Origin: Membranipora membranacea
Taxonomy: Eukaryota > Bryozoa > Gymnolaemata > Cheilostomatida > Membraniporidae
Direction of reading: 5' to 3'
Assembly (NCBI GenBank): GCA_914767715.1
Contig: OU612069.1
Coordinates: forward strand, 4,836,001 to 4,900,000
DNA: 64,000 nt
Shown here: one piece after another, positions 1-12,883 of the stretch
How the letters are laid out: the number at the start of each line of letters is the position of its first letter
Numbering within the stretch: the first letter of the stretch is position 1
Notes under the pieces: generated by a model
The model's database searches: none
What the model was told of the DNA's origin: nothing
What the model saw: only the letters and a program-made list of their open reading frames with translations
Program-made: the position numbers and the translations under genes

Positions 1-185
1 TTTTAATTACGAAATTATGGATTTACTTAGTTTTTATAAATACAGAATTTTCCAGTTGGAGATGTGGAGTGGTTGTCAAGACAAATATTTTCCTGAACTG
101 ATATTGAAAACGATATTATTGTGCTATGGTTATTAGAGTAAAGCACAGCTTTCGGCTAGAAAATGTCCCGTTCCCTTATTTAAGT
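1..185. repeat. Dispersed repeat, copy 1 (partner near 4.52-4.68 kb)
   Basis: Aligns by eye along its length with 4,520-4,680, sharing blocks such as GGAGATGTGGAGTGG and a CTTTCGG(C/T)TAGAAAATGT core. In the partner copy the next bases are a LINE reverse-transcriptase fragment. Here the equivalent fragment only resumes near 1,715, so about 1.5 kb was inserted here or lost there. It is probably part of a decayed LINE. Confidence 0.6.
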
Positions 186-1714
186 CTGCATGACAAGAAT
201 TATAATACCACTTTTAACAGCATTATTAGATCCTTGGAATTTTTAAGAACACAATTCCTATTTCAGCAACATGTGGGTGTAGACTTGTGATACAGATAGT
301 GGTGTATACTTGATATGTGCTGCCCAAAACTATATCCATATTTATTATTATTTTTAATTATCGTGATTTTCATCGTTTATTTGAGCCAACGGTTACATAT
401 TAAATGCAATTATTTTCGGCTACATAAGTAATGAATCTGCCTGCCAGCATGTCTGACAATCAACAAACCTAATCATGTGGTATCAACCGGGACAATAATT
501 AATTTTCGTTTTTTTACGGTATATACTTTTGAGAAATAAACTCCTTTGGCTCATATGATGGAGAAAGAGTAGCCTCGTATCTGACAGTGCATTTTACAAT
601 GAAAAATTGAGCTGTATTGAAACCTTCAGCAGGTACTGATTTTTGTATTTTATCACTCACTCACTGCAGCTGATGGAATTCCAAACTATCCACCTGTGTC
701 CATGCACCCTGTGCCCAAATGTTGGACACTGTTGGCGGGACAACCTGTACTGGACGGGTGTGGGCTGACGGGCAATTTGTTTTAATGGATGGACATTTTT
801 TGCTGGACGGATAGACAAAACGGTATGGCCAATTTTTTAAGCTCTAGCGACCTCTTTCGACTGGCGCTAAATAAAATGACTTGGCGGCAAACTGTTTTTG
901 GACTGATCAATTTAGCAAGCCATCTGGGAAAGAGGTGTGTGTTATGTAGTGCCCCTATACCATGAGCTGGTTACATTTTTATAGACACGGAAGGGCAACA
1001 AAAAATTACATAGTATCCCACCTGTACTATTGGTCCTTATTGGAAAAGTCCTAAATAAACCTAGATGAACATGCATGCGATGGCAGGTTCATGCCACAAA
1101 CTTAAAATTAAAAAAACGATCATTGTATCCTATTATTAACTATATGGCACTTAGATGTACTTTTTGTGTCACACTTATTGAACCAAACCACAATATATTG
1201 AAGCAGTCTTTTATAAACAAGTCTTTGATTTGGTCAATCACTTATTTTCTCTTGCCATACTCATTAGAGAACAGAACAGAAAATTTAAAACGGAGTTCCA
1301 AATTTTAAGTTTTCCTCAAAGGAAAGTTGGTGTAATGGGGTCAGACCAATGTTGTCCTGACCTCTTTTAGTGTCGCTATAGGGAAGCGCATCTCCCTTAC
1401 TCAAAGGTACTACTGTTGGAGGCATCTGACTCACATGTTTGTTTCAGATATCAATAGGTATTTCTAGTGATGCAAGTTACGTGACTCGGATGTGAAACTC
1501 AATCTATAATTGCTGCCTAAAAATATAAGCTTATTTTACAAATATAAATGCTGAAAAAACTCACATTGCTAGTAACCATAAATCAATTGAATTGCAATCT
1601 GACATTTCAGATATGAATTAGTATTTATAGTGATGCTAGTTATGCGATTCAATTTAGCAATTCCCAGTGAAATTTCACTCCGTCCATGAAAAAATATGAA
1701 ACATTCACTAGCCT
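186..1714. other. Non-coding stretch between two halves of a decayed repeat
   Basis: No convincing gene. Around 1,441-1,530 there is a short dispersed repeat that recurs, diverged, near 17,545-17,640 and 23,560-23,650 (shared cores: TGATGCAAGTT-like and GATGTGAAACT-like). Only short chance frames are seen on both strands. Confidence 0.45.
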
Positions 1715-1960
1715 TGGCTTCTGACTGGTATAATTGTTATAAATTGATACTCAATGCATCAAAGACAGATGTTATGACAGTGTCTTATTATGATTTTGAT
1801 TTGATTTCCTCAAACTTATTTTTCAGGGCATGTCCTTCGAGCAGTCTGGCAAACTAAAACATAAAGCAATTTGAGAAAAATGAGATAAATGTATGAACTT
1901 TAAATCCATTGTCAATGACAAGACAAAGGCATATCAATTCCACCATCAAGTGGTACCATG
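1715..1960 (+). pseudogene. LINE reverse-transcriptase fragment
   Basis: The frame from 1,715 reads W-Y-N-x-x-K-L-I-L-N-A-S-K-T-D-V-M-T, the segment that follows the catalytic FADD box in jockey/CR1-type non-LTR reverse transcriptases. It continues with an E-Q-S-G-K-L-K-H stretch matching the copy at 4.8 kb, but with stops and frame changes. It is a dead relic of the family also present at 4.7, 9.8, 18 and 21.8 kb. Confidence 0.6.
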
Positions 1961-1969
1961 ATTTATACC

Positions 1970-2260
1970 TCTCAACAGTGTTAAAATGTATATAAGTGAT
2001 GATGAAATAATGGTTGAATTAAGGTTGTATCCCTAACCATGTGGATTCAAAATTCTTAGGTGGACCTGTGGCCGTTATTTAAGATTACTGTAATGTTGCA
2101 AGTCCAGAAACCTAATTCAGCCAGTTTAAGGCAAGAATTTGGCTTTTATTCAAGTTGTGTAGTTTGCTGAATGGTCATAACCTTCGTGTGTGATGCTACC
2201 ATGGCTATGATTATTGCGTATACATTTTTCGTTTCTTATTAGGATATACTTTCTCATTTA
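1970..2260. repeat. Dispersed repeat, pair with 22.31-22.57 kb
   Basis: About 270 bases align with 22,310-22,570, sharing long runs such as CTAACCATGTGG and GATTACTGTAATGTTG and ending in a common TGGTCATAACCTT block. Both copies follow decayed LINE sequence on the same strand, so this is probably the 3' untranslated end of that LINE family. Confidence 0.65.
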
Positions 2261-4509
2261 CGTGTTCTCCAGCTAGCCGCGTACCAAATCTGTTTCTTGG
2301 TTTGTACGTTTGTACGTACGTACGTAAGTTTGAGAAGCCTAGGTGATGACTGTGAGATATAGAGTTGTTTCTTCTAAAATCTTTCATTCAAGTAAGTTTT
2401 AGCAGAGAGCAAGTTTTGTTATAAATGACATTAATTTTTGGGATGTTTTTATTACTTTCTCTCAAGCAAAGTTTTACTTGTTTTACTCTTTCTCTTGAGT
2501 TTTTGAGCAGGAAATCTGAGATTAGCCACATCTTTGTGTGTTGATCTTGAATATTTTTCACAGAACAAGAAGTTCCTAATTCATAATAAATAAGCTACAA
2601 TCAATAAATTGGCTTGCGCCATAAACACAAGTCAAATTTATCCCTGTTGTCAGGGGAACACCACGGCCACTAGGATTTTAAAAAAAATTTGGAAAGCAAT
2701 AAATCTATTACAGATTAGGTGCTCAATTAGTCTGTGTCCCAATCTCTTACAACTCAGACGTTTCTCTCCAGTGACCAGCAATACATTAGATGTAACACCG
2801 AACAACACTTGATAACTCTGTCAAGGTATATGGGCCTATTACGATGCAATACAATTCATTTAATATAAATGTTTGGTACTCAGTTATTACAAAGTGCAAT
2901 GAAGTGAAAATGTTATGTTTATCATCTGACATGTCAGCTCTTTGTTGTTTGATCTCAACCAAATTTTGTATGCAGTACATGCTTGTCACTGAGAATTTAA
3001 TAATATCAGAAAATATGACTGCGTATACAGAAGCATACTGTATCAGCCGAATGATTACTGAAAATAAGCGATGGCTCTCAAAGATGATTGATCCTACTAA
3101 TCTGTGACTTCCACTTGTACAGAGACAGCCAGAGCTTGACAGTTGTATCATCACAAAATGCTACGGTGTTTCTTAGATCACTTAGTCATTGATATACAGG
3201 CAGCTGAATAGAGTGCTATATTGTGGATTTAAGGTTGATTGTATGATGAGATAGATCTTGACGATAAACTTCCTGGGAAATTTATCCCCCTTGTTTGACA
3301 AAATTGTGCCCATTTTCTACCTCAACAGGTATTTTTCAATTAATTCTTATTAATAAATGTCTTACCAGGCTTCGTGAAATATTAAGAGAATGAAAACAGA
3401 ATTAACCTGGAATCACTGGTTGCCAAGAGATTCACATGTGAAGTTAGTTCATGCGAAAGTTTACAAGATCACTTTGCAGTGAAAGTAAGTCAATGACTAA
3501 CTGAGTACTAAATGGTGAGTTCATTACATGCAACAAGACCAACTGACACCACATGTCACTACAGCTACTATATTTACAAATTCAAGACAAACTTAACTAG
3601 TCTTGATCTTTTTGCAGGCATGACCTCATCTTGGCCGACAACTGTAATGTAAAATGATAAGTTATTCTATTTTTTCAGTTATTGCTTTTGTTGTGACAGC
3701 TCATGCCCGCCCAATTAATTATTGATTGTCGTATTCGTTTGATAATTTTCTAATCAAGTTTTACCTACAACACGCCTCAAAGACCCGGTTTATTTTATAA
3801 TTTGTAAGACCCGTTGGAGGGGAGGGGGGTGGCTTACAGCGCCTCTGTCAAATCAAAAAAGCTTTATCTCTTTAACCCTAGAGTTTATTTGGTGTTCCAC
3901 TGGATCACATCTGAAAGCGAGAAATCCCCCCTGATTAGGAAGCCCTAACCTGGGCATATGTTTATTATCTTTGCAATCTTAGAAGTTGTGCCCATTTCAT
4001 ATTTTCCTAAAAATTAGTAATTGATAGATCATTGAACTGAGGAAGTTTGAGTTCCTTGTAGAAAAGCATGTCAAATAACTCTATTTAAGTAAACAAGTTT
4101 TCGTATTTTCTAGTTTTCGGCTACATTTTAGTTATTGCTACGGGATAATACACCCTGAGCATCGTACTTTTTAATCCAATATAACTTGATGGTATTGGAA
4201 ATCCCATAGTATCTTAATCTTTACCAGAAAGGGATGACGTAATTGAGTCATTTGCGCAATAATCAAGTTATTGATTTTCCTAAATTGGTTTGGCAGATCG
4301 GACAAAATTTATCAAGCTAGCCTACATTGCCATACAGAGCAGCATCAACTATTCTTGTACTAATTATCAAGGGTCAATGGTTGTGAACATCATCCTGAAA
4401 CTCTATTGATTTGATGACTGCTGGCCTGATTCATACCTGGGCTATGTAGGCCTATTGAGATTTTCAATCCAAGAATATTTCTTGCCAAAGTAATTGTTAT
4501 TGTTATAGT
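2261..4509. other. Non-coding stretch
   Basis: No supported gene. It holds a short GTAC-type microsatellite near 2,303-2,330 and a purine-rich tract near 3,815-3,830. At 3,872 there is TTAA followed by CCCTAGAG, which resembles a piggyBac terminus, but no inverted partner was found nearby, so it is not called as an element. Confidence 0.4.
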
Positions 4510-5240
4510 TACCATATTGTGGATTTACTTGGTTGTTATTTTTAATACAGAGTTTTCAAGTGGGAGATGTGGAGTGGAAGTCAACACAAATTAATGAATT
4601 GATATCGGAAATAATATTATTGTCTTATGGTTGATAGAGTACTGTACGGCTTTCGGTTAGAAAATGTGTCGTTCCTTATTTATTATGACTGGTATTATTG
4701 TAATAAATTGATAGCCAATGCATAAAATAGAGATGTTATGACCGTTTCCAATTTCAATAGCACAAATTGTCCCAAATCGAATTTTAAGAACAAGTCATTC
4801 AAGCAGTCAGACAAATTAAAACATTTAGGACTAATTTTAGATAAAAATATGAATTTTAACACCCATATCAACAAGGTTATACGAAAACTATACCAAATCA
4901 AAGCATATTTTGAGAGACATTGTAAGGTTCTGAATAAAACCTTAGTTGTAGTCTGATAGACACAGTTAACAACACCAAACATTGAATATTTTGCTCCAAT
5001 ACTTCATTGCTCTAATGAATATTATTGAAAGAGAGTTGATAACCGATGTTTAGAAATCATAAATCTACATTGCCCAAAAGTTGAGATAAGGCAAAAGAAA
5101 TCACCAAGGGGTATTATGATTTATTCTTTTGACATTTTTTCAACTTAAAAACAGATCGTTCTCAATTATTGATGCCAGTTTTATGACTGTAAACTTAGAA
5201 AGACATATATTAGGACTTGGTAAGAGTGAGAGTTTGATGC
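4510..5240 (+). pseudogene. LINE reverse-transcriptase fragment, longer copy
   Basis: From 4,700 one frame gives a reverse-transcriptase thumb segment: K-H-L-G-L-I-L-D-K-N-M-N-F, then T-H-I-N-K-V-I-R-K-L, followed after one stop by P-N-I-E-Y-F-A-P and a C-L-E-I-I-N-L block. That order is typical of the C-terminal part of jockey/CR1-like RTs. The upstream palm domain and the endonuclease are absent. The segment 5,100-5,240 aligns with 21,785-21,960. Several stops show it is non-functional. Confidence 0.7.
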
Positions 5241-5898
5241 AGGTTCTCCCTTGTGATTTTTGGTGATGGTATCAGGATTATATTTTACGTCATCAGATCG
5301 AAGATATCCATAGTGTGGTCATGTTGGTTGTCTAAATGCCAATAATATTGATAAGACTAAGGGAGGAAGTAATTAAATTAAAAATTATTAACTGTCGCCA
5401 AGGAACTCTGGAAATTGATAATGCATATTTTATACAGCATATTAACGAAACTCTCGATCATCAAATATCTGCTCTGGCTGGCTAGTGGCTTCAATTTTGG
5501 GTGCCTTTGTTGTTTGGTACATAGCTTTTTGTGAGTGTTTGCTGTATTCACCTGTGGTTTGATACAGGGATTGTCAAATTATCTAAGATACTCAGAATAA
5601 CCTAAAAATGAATTGTGAGGAGGGGGCAGAATCAGAAAAATATCATCTTTAAAATCAATCGGAATGAAAATTGCCATTGCAAATATCGATTATCTTGAAT
5701 GGAATATTATATTGGCATCAGTTCATACTCAAATGTTTCATTCATGTATTTGGATTCATAAATTTGTTGCATTGTTACCAAACCAATTCTAGATTAATCT
5801 GGAGTCTTAGAGTCAACTCAATTGAACTGAGAGGGGGATCTGTATAATTGAAAACTTTCAACCATATCAAAATCAGCTGAAAATAGTCAAAATCAAAG
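5241..5898. other. Non-coding stretch upstream of the piggyBac gene
   Basis: No gene supported. It should contain the left terminus of the piggyBac element that begins coding at 5,899. I could not find an inverted match to the right terminus (9,385-9,415), so the left end is diverged, deleted or further upstream. Confidence 0.35.
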
Positions 5899-8800
5899 AT
5901 GGCAGCCCCCAGGCCAAGAAGCAGAATCTCAGTAGATGATGATTTTGATGAGATTATGAATGACAGTGACAGTGAAGTAGATTCTTCTGGATCAGATGAT
6001 GAAGGTGAGTTGTTACTCATTTCATTTTGGAAGTTTTTATCAAACTAGCACTCTTTACAGCCAAGATACAGCCTGTGAAGAGGGTGTCTCAAAAACCAGA
6101 TTTATTTTGCTGATTTATTGGTGTCAATGTAAACAACACTCACAGCCCTCACCTCCTACCTCAGTGAAAACCTAAATATACTACACCCATGCTAAACTGT
6201 CAGACCATCATTCTGGTGTATTGTAACTGACCATGAGTAGCTTTTTTCTGTACATTAGATCTCTTAGAAAATGATGGGATCCCAAGATCTGATGATGCAT
6301 TGAGTCAGTTGACTAGGCTTACTACGACTTGTCTCTAAATGCAATCATTTGTATATTATTTTGTTTTAGACAGTGATCCAAATTACATAGATGCTACTGG
6401 TGACTCAGATAATGAAAGTAGAGTGGGAGATGGCCCAGGGAGTGATGCTGGAGAAGGTAGTGATGGTGCAGGTAGTGAACCAGGTCACATTGGCAGAGAT
6501 ATGATTGATCAACAACTATCATCTGATGAGGAGGAACCAGGTATGTTCACCGTGCTAATTTTGTCCAATGCAATATCATACTACAATGTGATATAGATAT
6601 ATACATATATTTATGATATATATATACTCCATTACGGTTGTGGCGTTTATTTTATAAAAAGCCTTCTATCGCTAGACTTACATGCGTCAGATGGAGTTGT
6701 TTATTGAAACATGCGAGCCATTGAGACATGAATGTTTATATGAACACTGGTGCAAGGGTTACATGTTATAGCCTCACTTCATGCATAGGCCTATAATATG
6801 AACTATTTTTGCTTGAATAGAACCCGCTGGTAAAGGACGTGGTGGTAGGGGACGTGGCGGTAGAGGAGGTGTTGGTAGAGGAGGTGGTGGTAGAGGACGT
6901 GGTGGTCGAGTTGGTTGTGGTGCTGCTGGTAGAGGTGCTGGTGTTCGAGGTGCTTATGGTCGTGTACGGGGTGGGAGAGGACGTGGTCCTGGTGTGAGAC
7001 GGAATAGACCTGATGGAGGTATGATGTCGACAATTACGTTTTTGGCTTTTTATCTTTTCACCTACGAATGCAACTGCTCATCACACTGAGCAGAAAAAAC
7101 TTTGTACCTCTGAATATAGAACATGTGTTCATAAGTTTATGTCTATTTATCGATCTCTATGCGGTTTCTTACCTTCACGTTTATATACATGGAGATAAGA
7201 TACCACAGTGACGCCATGCGGAGACCACTTACCTTCATGTTTATATATATGAAGATAAGTGCTTTTTGCATGGTGACACATGATATGTAGTTATGTTATA
7301 AATCAAAACAGATAATTGTTTTGTTTTTCTAGATGAATTCGTCTGGCAGATGGCTACTGACGCAGCTCATCAGGTACCTGACTGTACTGCTCAGCATGGT
7401 GTAAATACAACAAAACCTTCAGCAGGATGTAGTGAGATAGATGCATTCATGTAATTTTCGATCGAACCTTTTACACTACCGTCAAATCTGAGACCAACCG
7501 CTACACTCGAAGTAACATGTCTGACGCACAGGCCGAATCATGGAAAACTGTAACACTGTCATGCATGTACCGATTCTTCGCCATAATCCTTCACATGTGT
7601 ATCGTGAAAAAACCAACCATAGCGGACTATTTCTCCACAGATCCTGTACTGCATAGTAGCTTCGCAAGTTCAACTGGCATGGGCCGCAACCGATATCAGC
7701 AGATAATTAGGTACTTGCACCTGAATGACAATGCCGATCACGTACCCCATGATCAGGATGGTCATGACCCACTTTTCAAAGTACGACCGATATTTGACAG
7801 TCTGTTAGCTAAGTTTGGAGAGTTGTATACTCCTTGGTCAAATCGTCGACGAAGCGATGTGACCATTTCGTGGTAGGGTAGGATTTCGGGTTTACATGAA
7901 AAATAAACCAAACAAGTATGGAATGCGAGTAGAGTGTGTATGCGAATCTAACAGTGGCTATGTATGTCAGATGGAAGTCTACACAGCCACAGGAGACAAC
8001 GCCGTAAATAGCCTGGTCACCCGTATACTCAATCCCTTTGAAAATAAAAACTACAGAGTTTACATGGACAGACGCTACTCATCTCCTATTCTATTCCGTG
8101 AGTTACCGACTAAAGGCATTTATGCAGTTGGTACTTGTATGTCAAATCGTCGAAATTTGCCAGGTGACGATGCACAAAATCTGCAGAAGGGTGAGAGGGT
8201 AGCTAGGCAGTGGGGTGATATTCGGACAAGAGAGACGTAATAACTTTGTCCACCGTAGATGCTGACGTAATGATCGACACAACAAATCCCAGGTCTAGAT
8301 TTCACGATCACCAGGTAATGAAGCCGCAGACTGTCCTAACCTACAACAGCAATAAAGCTGGTGTTGAAAGACGAAAGTCGCTCAAATGGTGGAAGAAGCT
8401 CTTCTTCTGGCTGTACGTCATGGGAGTTGTAAACTCATTCAATATCTAAAAATCCTCAAATCCAACATCCAAACTCAGACTATCACAATACATCATAACA
8501 TTGGCCAAAGAACTATTGAAAGAAGCTGGTATCGAAGAGCGAAATCAACCCCCGAATGCTGCAGCTGAACCACGCAGGCATGTAACTGGCAATCACTTTC
8601 CCGCCCCTTTACCACCGAACCCTGTAAAGCAGAACCCCATTCGACTTTGTGTGAACTGTTCATCCGAGCCCGGCCCTAATGGCAAGAAACCTAGACGTGA
8701 ATCAAGATACATATGTCTGGAATGCCAGGTAGCTCTTTGCTTGTTATGTCTTCATCCATATCACCGTCCTCATAGCAGACGATCTTTAGGTTATCTTTGA
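5899..8800 (+). pseudogene. piggyBac transposase, spliced and frameshifted
   Basis: Encodes a DDE transposase that cuts and pastes at TTAA. The proposed exons are 5,899-6,004, 6,370-6,540, 6,821-7,018 and 7,333 onward. All have GT-AG borders and matching phase (one base carried over each time). Exon 1 starts MAAPRPRSR and is acidic, exon 2 is Asp/Ser/Gly-rich, and exon 3 is an unusual RGG/GRG-rich tract of about 65 residues. Exon 4 enters the DDE_Tnp_1_7 region (E-F-V-W-Q, then E-T-N-R-Y, then Y-R-F-F-A-I-I-L-H-M). The frame is broken near 7,450, again near 7,875 and near 8,222. Recognisable blocks continue: D-R-R-Y-S-S, G-T-C-M-S-N-R-R-N-L-P, K-W-W-K-K-L-F-F-W-L, and a C-terminal cysteine-rich zinc finger (C-V-N-C ... 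Y-I-C-L-E-C-Q-V-A-L-C). It is non-functional as it stands. Confidence 0.88.
7165..7262. repeat. Two tandem imperfect palindromes in the third piggyBac intron
   Basis: Two neighbouring units each read CTTACCTTCA(C/T)GTTTATA followed by a self-complementary return ending GAAGATAAG or GGAGATAAG. Each unit can fold on itself. They look like two adjacent copies of a very small palindromic repeat. Confidence 0.5.
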
Positions 8801-9384
8801 CCTTTGCTGACATTCATATATATATTACGCTTAGCTTCATTGATATTACATTTCAGAACTTGTCATGCATGGTATATAACATATTTTATTATACAATCAT
8901 ATTTCAATATGTTACTTCATGGCTTTTGTCTTTTGAAATGCTCGTAATTTTTCCACAATCTTCTCATACATCGAATATAGAATTTTCTAACAGTCTGACG
9001 CTCTTTTATACCTGTATTTCTTTTGTCTTTTACTGTCTCTCACAATTGAAAAGAAATAGAGATGTCACCACAGCATTTTTGATCCCTCCTGACAAAAAAA
9101 CCCATGATAATCTTTGGTTCAGACTTGAGATTTAGCATGAATTCAAGCATACACGACCAGTCAATCGGGGAAAAAAAAAAATTATCTTCTCAGCTGATTA
9201 CGGCCTCCACTTTACCCCTACCCTAGCAAGCTATATATTTCTCTAACCCTGGAATATTTATGCTCATTGGAACGATCATGAGCTGGGCATTCCAATGATA
9301 TGCATGATAACAGGGCTACTACCAGCTGTGTTTCGGTTATGCTGCATTGAAAATCCCTGAAAGCGCCCGGTCACAGCATGTATT
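8801..9384. other. 3' region of the piggyBac element
   Basis: AT-rich sequence between the transposase stop and the right terminus. A long frame at 8,797-9,132 has no recognisable domain and is probably chance. A poly-A run occurs near 9,171-9,181. Confidence 0.4.
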
Positions 9385-9419
9385 GTTATATAATAGGCGG
9401 TCGGTAGTCAAAGTGTTAA
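9385..9419. repeat. piggyBac right terminus plus TTAA target site
   Basis: Ends GTCAAAGTG followed by TTAA at 9,416-9,419. The placement rests on the TTAA and on the type of terminal sequence, and is not confirmed by a matching left end. Confidence 0.5.
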
Positions 9420-9829
9420 TCATGTATTTGTAAGTAATCTGAGTTGGTTTATGATTATGAAGTAATTCTGTATCAGAATGATAGGATTTCTATACCGCTA
9501 AGTAGCCTGAATCTTATTATATTGCATACCTACATACATTCATGAGTGGGCATCTATGTAAAATTCATGTTTCATGGTGTGTCTAAATGTCTGAGGTAAT
9601 ATAGACAGCTTGTTCTTTCTTGTGTAAGGGATATAGTATTGAACAATAGCAGGTATAAACAAATAGAAGTGACAATTGTCACCAGCCAGTGTTTTTTTCT
9701 AATATTTGATACAGCCCTATACATAATAACTATCAATTGATTGGATTCTATAGCATTTTGGGACGATAACTATTTCTTGTTCGCTGTGAACAAAATTTGA
9801 AGTGTTGGTAGCTTAGGAGAACAAATCTA

Positions 9830-10120
9830 GATGAACTTGGCGATGTCTCGAGAGAAAATTAACACTTTTTGTTTGACCAAAGGAACAGTAAGAATCGCAA
9901 CGCAATGCATCGCAACTGGATATATATTATTTGCAGATGACACTAATAATTTATGCTCAGACCCACCAACTTCAAAATAACATCTTTGTAATGATGAAGA
10001 GTGCAGGTCCACAGCAAATCACTTCAGACTAAACACCAACAAAACTTTTAAGCTCGTTTTTAAAGCTCACAATAAAATAGGATGATGAACCTCTAATACA
10101 GATTGTTTTAACTACACATT
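9830..10120 (+). pseudogene. LINE reverse-transcriptase fragment with FADDT box
   Basis: A frame near 9,915-9,980 reads G-Y-I-L-F-A-D-D-T-N, the catalytic palm motif of non-LTR reverse transcriptases. It is followed after a stop by A-N-H-F-R-L-N-T-N-K-T-F, which parallels A-N-K-L-I-L-N-Y-S-K-T-F in the copy at 29.9-30.6 kb. The two are therefore the same LINE lineage. The remainder is lost. Confidence 0.7.
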
Positions 10121-10440
10121 ATAAATGGCCTGGAATTTTGGGACTACACATCACTCAAGTTCACTGACATGTAAAAATTGTGTATTAGTACTGGCCTGTG
10201 GCTTTTCTTTTCGGTGCCTTTGGCAACTTTGCTGAAGTTGATGTGGTATACTGTTAGCCTAATTTGTCATATCCCGTCCTTGTATCGGGCTAAACATACA
10301 AACTTAAATGAGAGAATTCTTTAAAGAAGAAGAATCTAGGATCAAAATCAACCACCAAGCGGAACAATCAATTGTGTCAATCTGGTTAGATAACTCTTCA
10401 TAAACCCCTTATACTTGCGTGATAGCAATAGAATAGAATA

Positions 10441-10491
10441 GATAGCGATATAGCGATATAGCGATATAGCGATATAGCGATATAGCGATTT
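10441..10491. repeat. ATAGCGAT microsatellite
   Basis: An 8-base unit repeats about six times in a row with little variation. Confidence 0.9.
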
Positions 10492-10499
10492 ACTATTTC

Positions 10500-12880
10500 C
10501 AATCTAAATTCAATACAGCTGGTTTTAAATTTTGCTGGACCAGGTCAAAGTTTTTGAGTGGGTGTATTAAATGAGGTGGCATGATTTTTCTACTGGTACT
10601 TGAATCAACCCACCTTATGCAGCGATATGAATAAAATCTGAGCAAGAGATACCCAACCAAAAATTATGAAATATTTTAATACACAAGAAGGCTTGACACT
10701 ATCACATTTCAAACAAGGATTGATCGAGGAAACAATGTCAAATAAAAATTATTGATGTTTATTAGGGTTGTTTCAAACATAAATTACTGTCTTTCAAGCC
10801 AAATATTTAAGTATGGATTCGGCAGTGTGTCTGATTTGAGCAAAAATAAGTGTCACATTCAGATCCGAAATCCTTCCCTCAAAAAAGTGCTAATGGTAGT
10901 AGTATTGCTATTATGAAGGTATTTTATATCAGATATAAAATACTTCTAGTTTCTAGTTACTATTTGATAATGATCAGGTAAACACCAGAGATGGCATGAG
11001 GGATTTTAATTTAGAAAATTTCCAAATGCAGTCACCAATAGCTCCGTGGCCATATGCCATCAACAGAAGTCAATATAATTAGTTTGGTATCCAGATAAAT
11101 CACAGTATGAAAGGTATTTACTATGGTATCTACCTGTCATGAGGATATTGCTCATTGTGTTAATGGCTTTAATCCCATACAGAGAGCAAGGAGTTACAGG
11201 GGCCCACCTGTATATAGGAGAGCAGCAGAAAGCAAATCATTTGATTTTATGACTAAACAGGGAGACATTGCGACGACACAAACCAACATAACTATGAATC
11301 TTTTCACCAAACAGTATCTCATTCCCTGTTTTTAAAAATAATTTTAATTAGCCACACAAATACACAATATGTTATGAAAGGCAACACATGATAACACTCT
11401 ATGAGAAGAATGCCTCTGCTAACAACTGAAACTGCTAGCATAATGAATTACGCTGTGTTAAACACTGTCTAGCTGTTCCATCTCAATTTTAACTTATAAA
11501 TCCCTATGCTCAGTACAAATATATGCACAAATTTTGGTCACCTTCGATTTATCATAATAGGTAAACTGCAATTCGGTATTCATAGATAAGTTTCTTGCAA
11601 AAATCCGTAATCAAAGAGAAACCTGTGCCTCTCTATTGATAAGCCCTCGGGGCTTACCAAACCCATGACCTCCAACGCATGTGCGCTGAGCAACTGACAC
11701 TCTTAACGTATGCCACCAACTCTTAAGTCCGTCTCATTCTTGATAGCAAGCTTCCTGCATTAAATAATCGAAGCCAATAATGTATATTCTATTTTAGCCA
11801 CAATTTCTAAATTGGAAGATGCATATCCGTTTGTGTTGACCAACTAAGCCATCACCAAATTACAAAGAAGATCTTTCTGAACACAAAGAGTGAGTATATT
11901 ATTGTGAAGGCAGTGTAATATGAGATTAAAATATAATAATAACCATTCACGTCATGGTTACACTAGCTTGCCATGCACTTCTAGTAGCTTGGCTCTGGAG
12001 ACTCTACTGGTCAAGGAGCATGTCAATTGAGTAGTATAAAACACAAGTACTTTCTCGACAATCAGATGGTTGACAAGGTGAAAAAAACCTATATTTGGAA
12101 ATTATAGCTAAACTACAAATGAATAAAATTCTTGTTGAGATATTAAACATCAAATTAAGATCGGAAACCAAACAAGACCAACTGTGCCTAAGACTTGTTT
12201 CTACATGTGATGTTGAATGATGAGATTTTCTGCTTCATTACTGATTTCGAATCGGCACCATCAATATTTTATTTCATGATCAGAATACTTTGTAAAATGT
12301 ATTATTAACAGTTTATAATCCTTGGTATCAACAGTATTAGGCTACCTGTAGCAGATTGTAACTGAACTTGTTGTATTAGGGACATGGGATCATTGTGCCT
12401 CATACATTGATTGAATTGAAAGCTTGTTATAGAACGGGTTTTGTTTAGACAAAGAGAGTATATCAAAGGCAAAGGTCTCTGGTGTATTGCGCGCTCGTAA
12501 GCATACATCAGGCATAGTTTTAAAAAACAGATATGCATGTCACATTTTGCTCGAATGCAACTTACAATGATGCCAATATTGGCACATCTGGACAGCCCTA
12601 TTCTGAATAACCAAAAACATTTTTGAAGAAATCGGACTATTGGAAATAGGTTTGTGATACATTGTTGGTAAAGGCCGTTTTTTGTAGATTTCTTTGAGAA
12701 ATAATATATTTCTAAATATTATTGTGGGTCATCGGGTTTATATTGGTATATTGCATAATTGGATGTGGGTTAAATTCACCGATGATAAATACACTTCTGT
12801 AGAGTGAAGTTCAAAGTTTGGTCAGGAGGAAATAATCACCAAATTGAGCCCATACTTTTGATGAACTGAGTAAGTTAGAT
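10500..12880. other. Non-coding stretch
   Basis: No supported gene on either strand. A perfect palindrome with 12-base arms (GTATTTTATATC and its complement around a single A) lies at 10,919-10,943. Otherwise the sequence is ordinary AT-rich intergenic or intronic DNA. It may be part of an intron of the minus-strand LRR gene. Confidence 0.4.
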
Positions 12881-12883
12881 TAA

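Larger units (their letters stand above)
5899..9415 (+). mobile_element. piggyBac DNA transposon, decayed
   Basis: The body is a spliced, broken piggyBac transposase gene (5,899-8,800). The right terminus is proposed at 9,415, where sequence reading outward ends CAAAGTG followed by TTAA, the invariant piggyBac target site. Read inward from that TTAA the end is CACTTTGACTACCGACC, of the kind seen at piggyBac-like termini. The left terminus was not identified, so the given start is the start codon and not the element edge. Confidence 0.65.

Noticed and set aside
3872-3883. TTAA plus CCCTAGAG as a left piggyBac terminus
   Set aside because: The proposed right end at 9,415 begins CACTTTGAC, which does not match, and no inverted CTCTAGGG partner was found.
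6803-7033. His/Tyr/Gln-rich minus-strand frame
   Set aside because: It is the reverse complement of the Arg-Gly-rich piggyBac exon, which has splice borders and phase on the plus strand.
8797-9135. 112-codon frame after the piggyBac stop
   Set aside because: It is hydrophobic AT-driven sequence between the transposase stop and the element terminus, with no recognisable domain.
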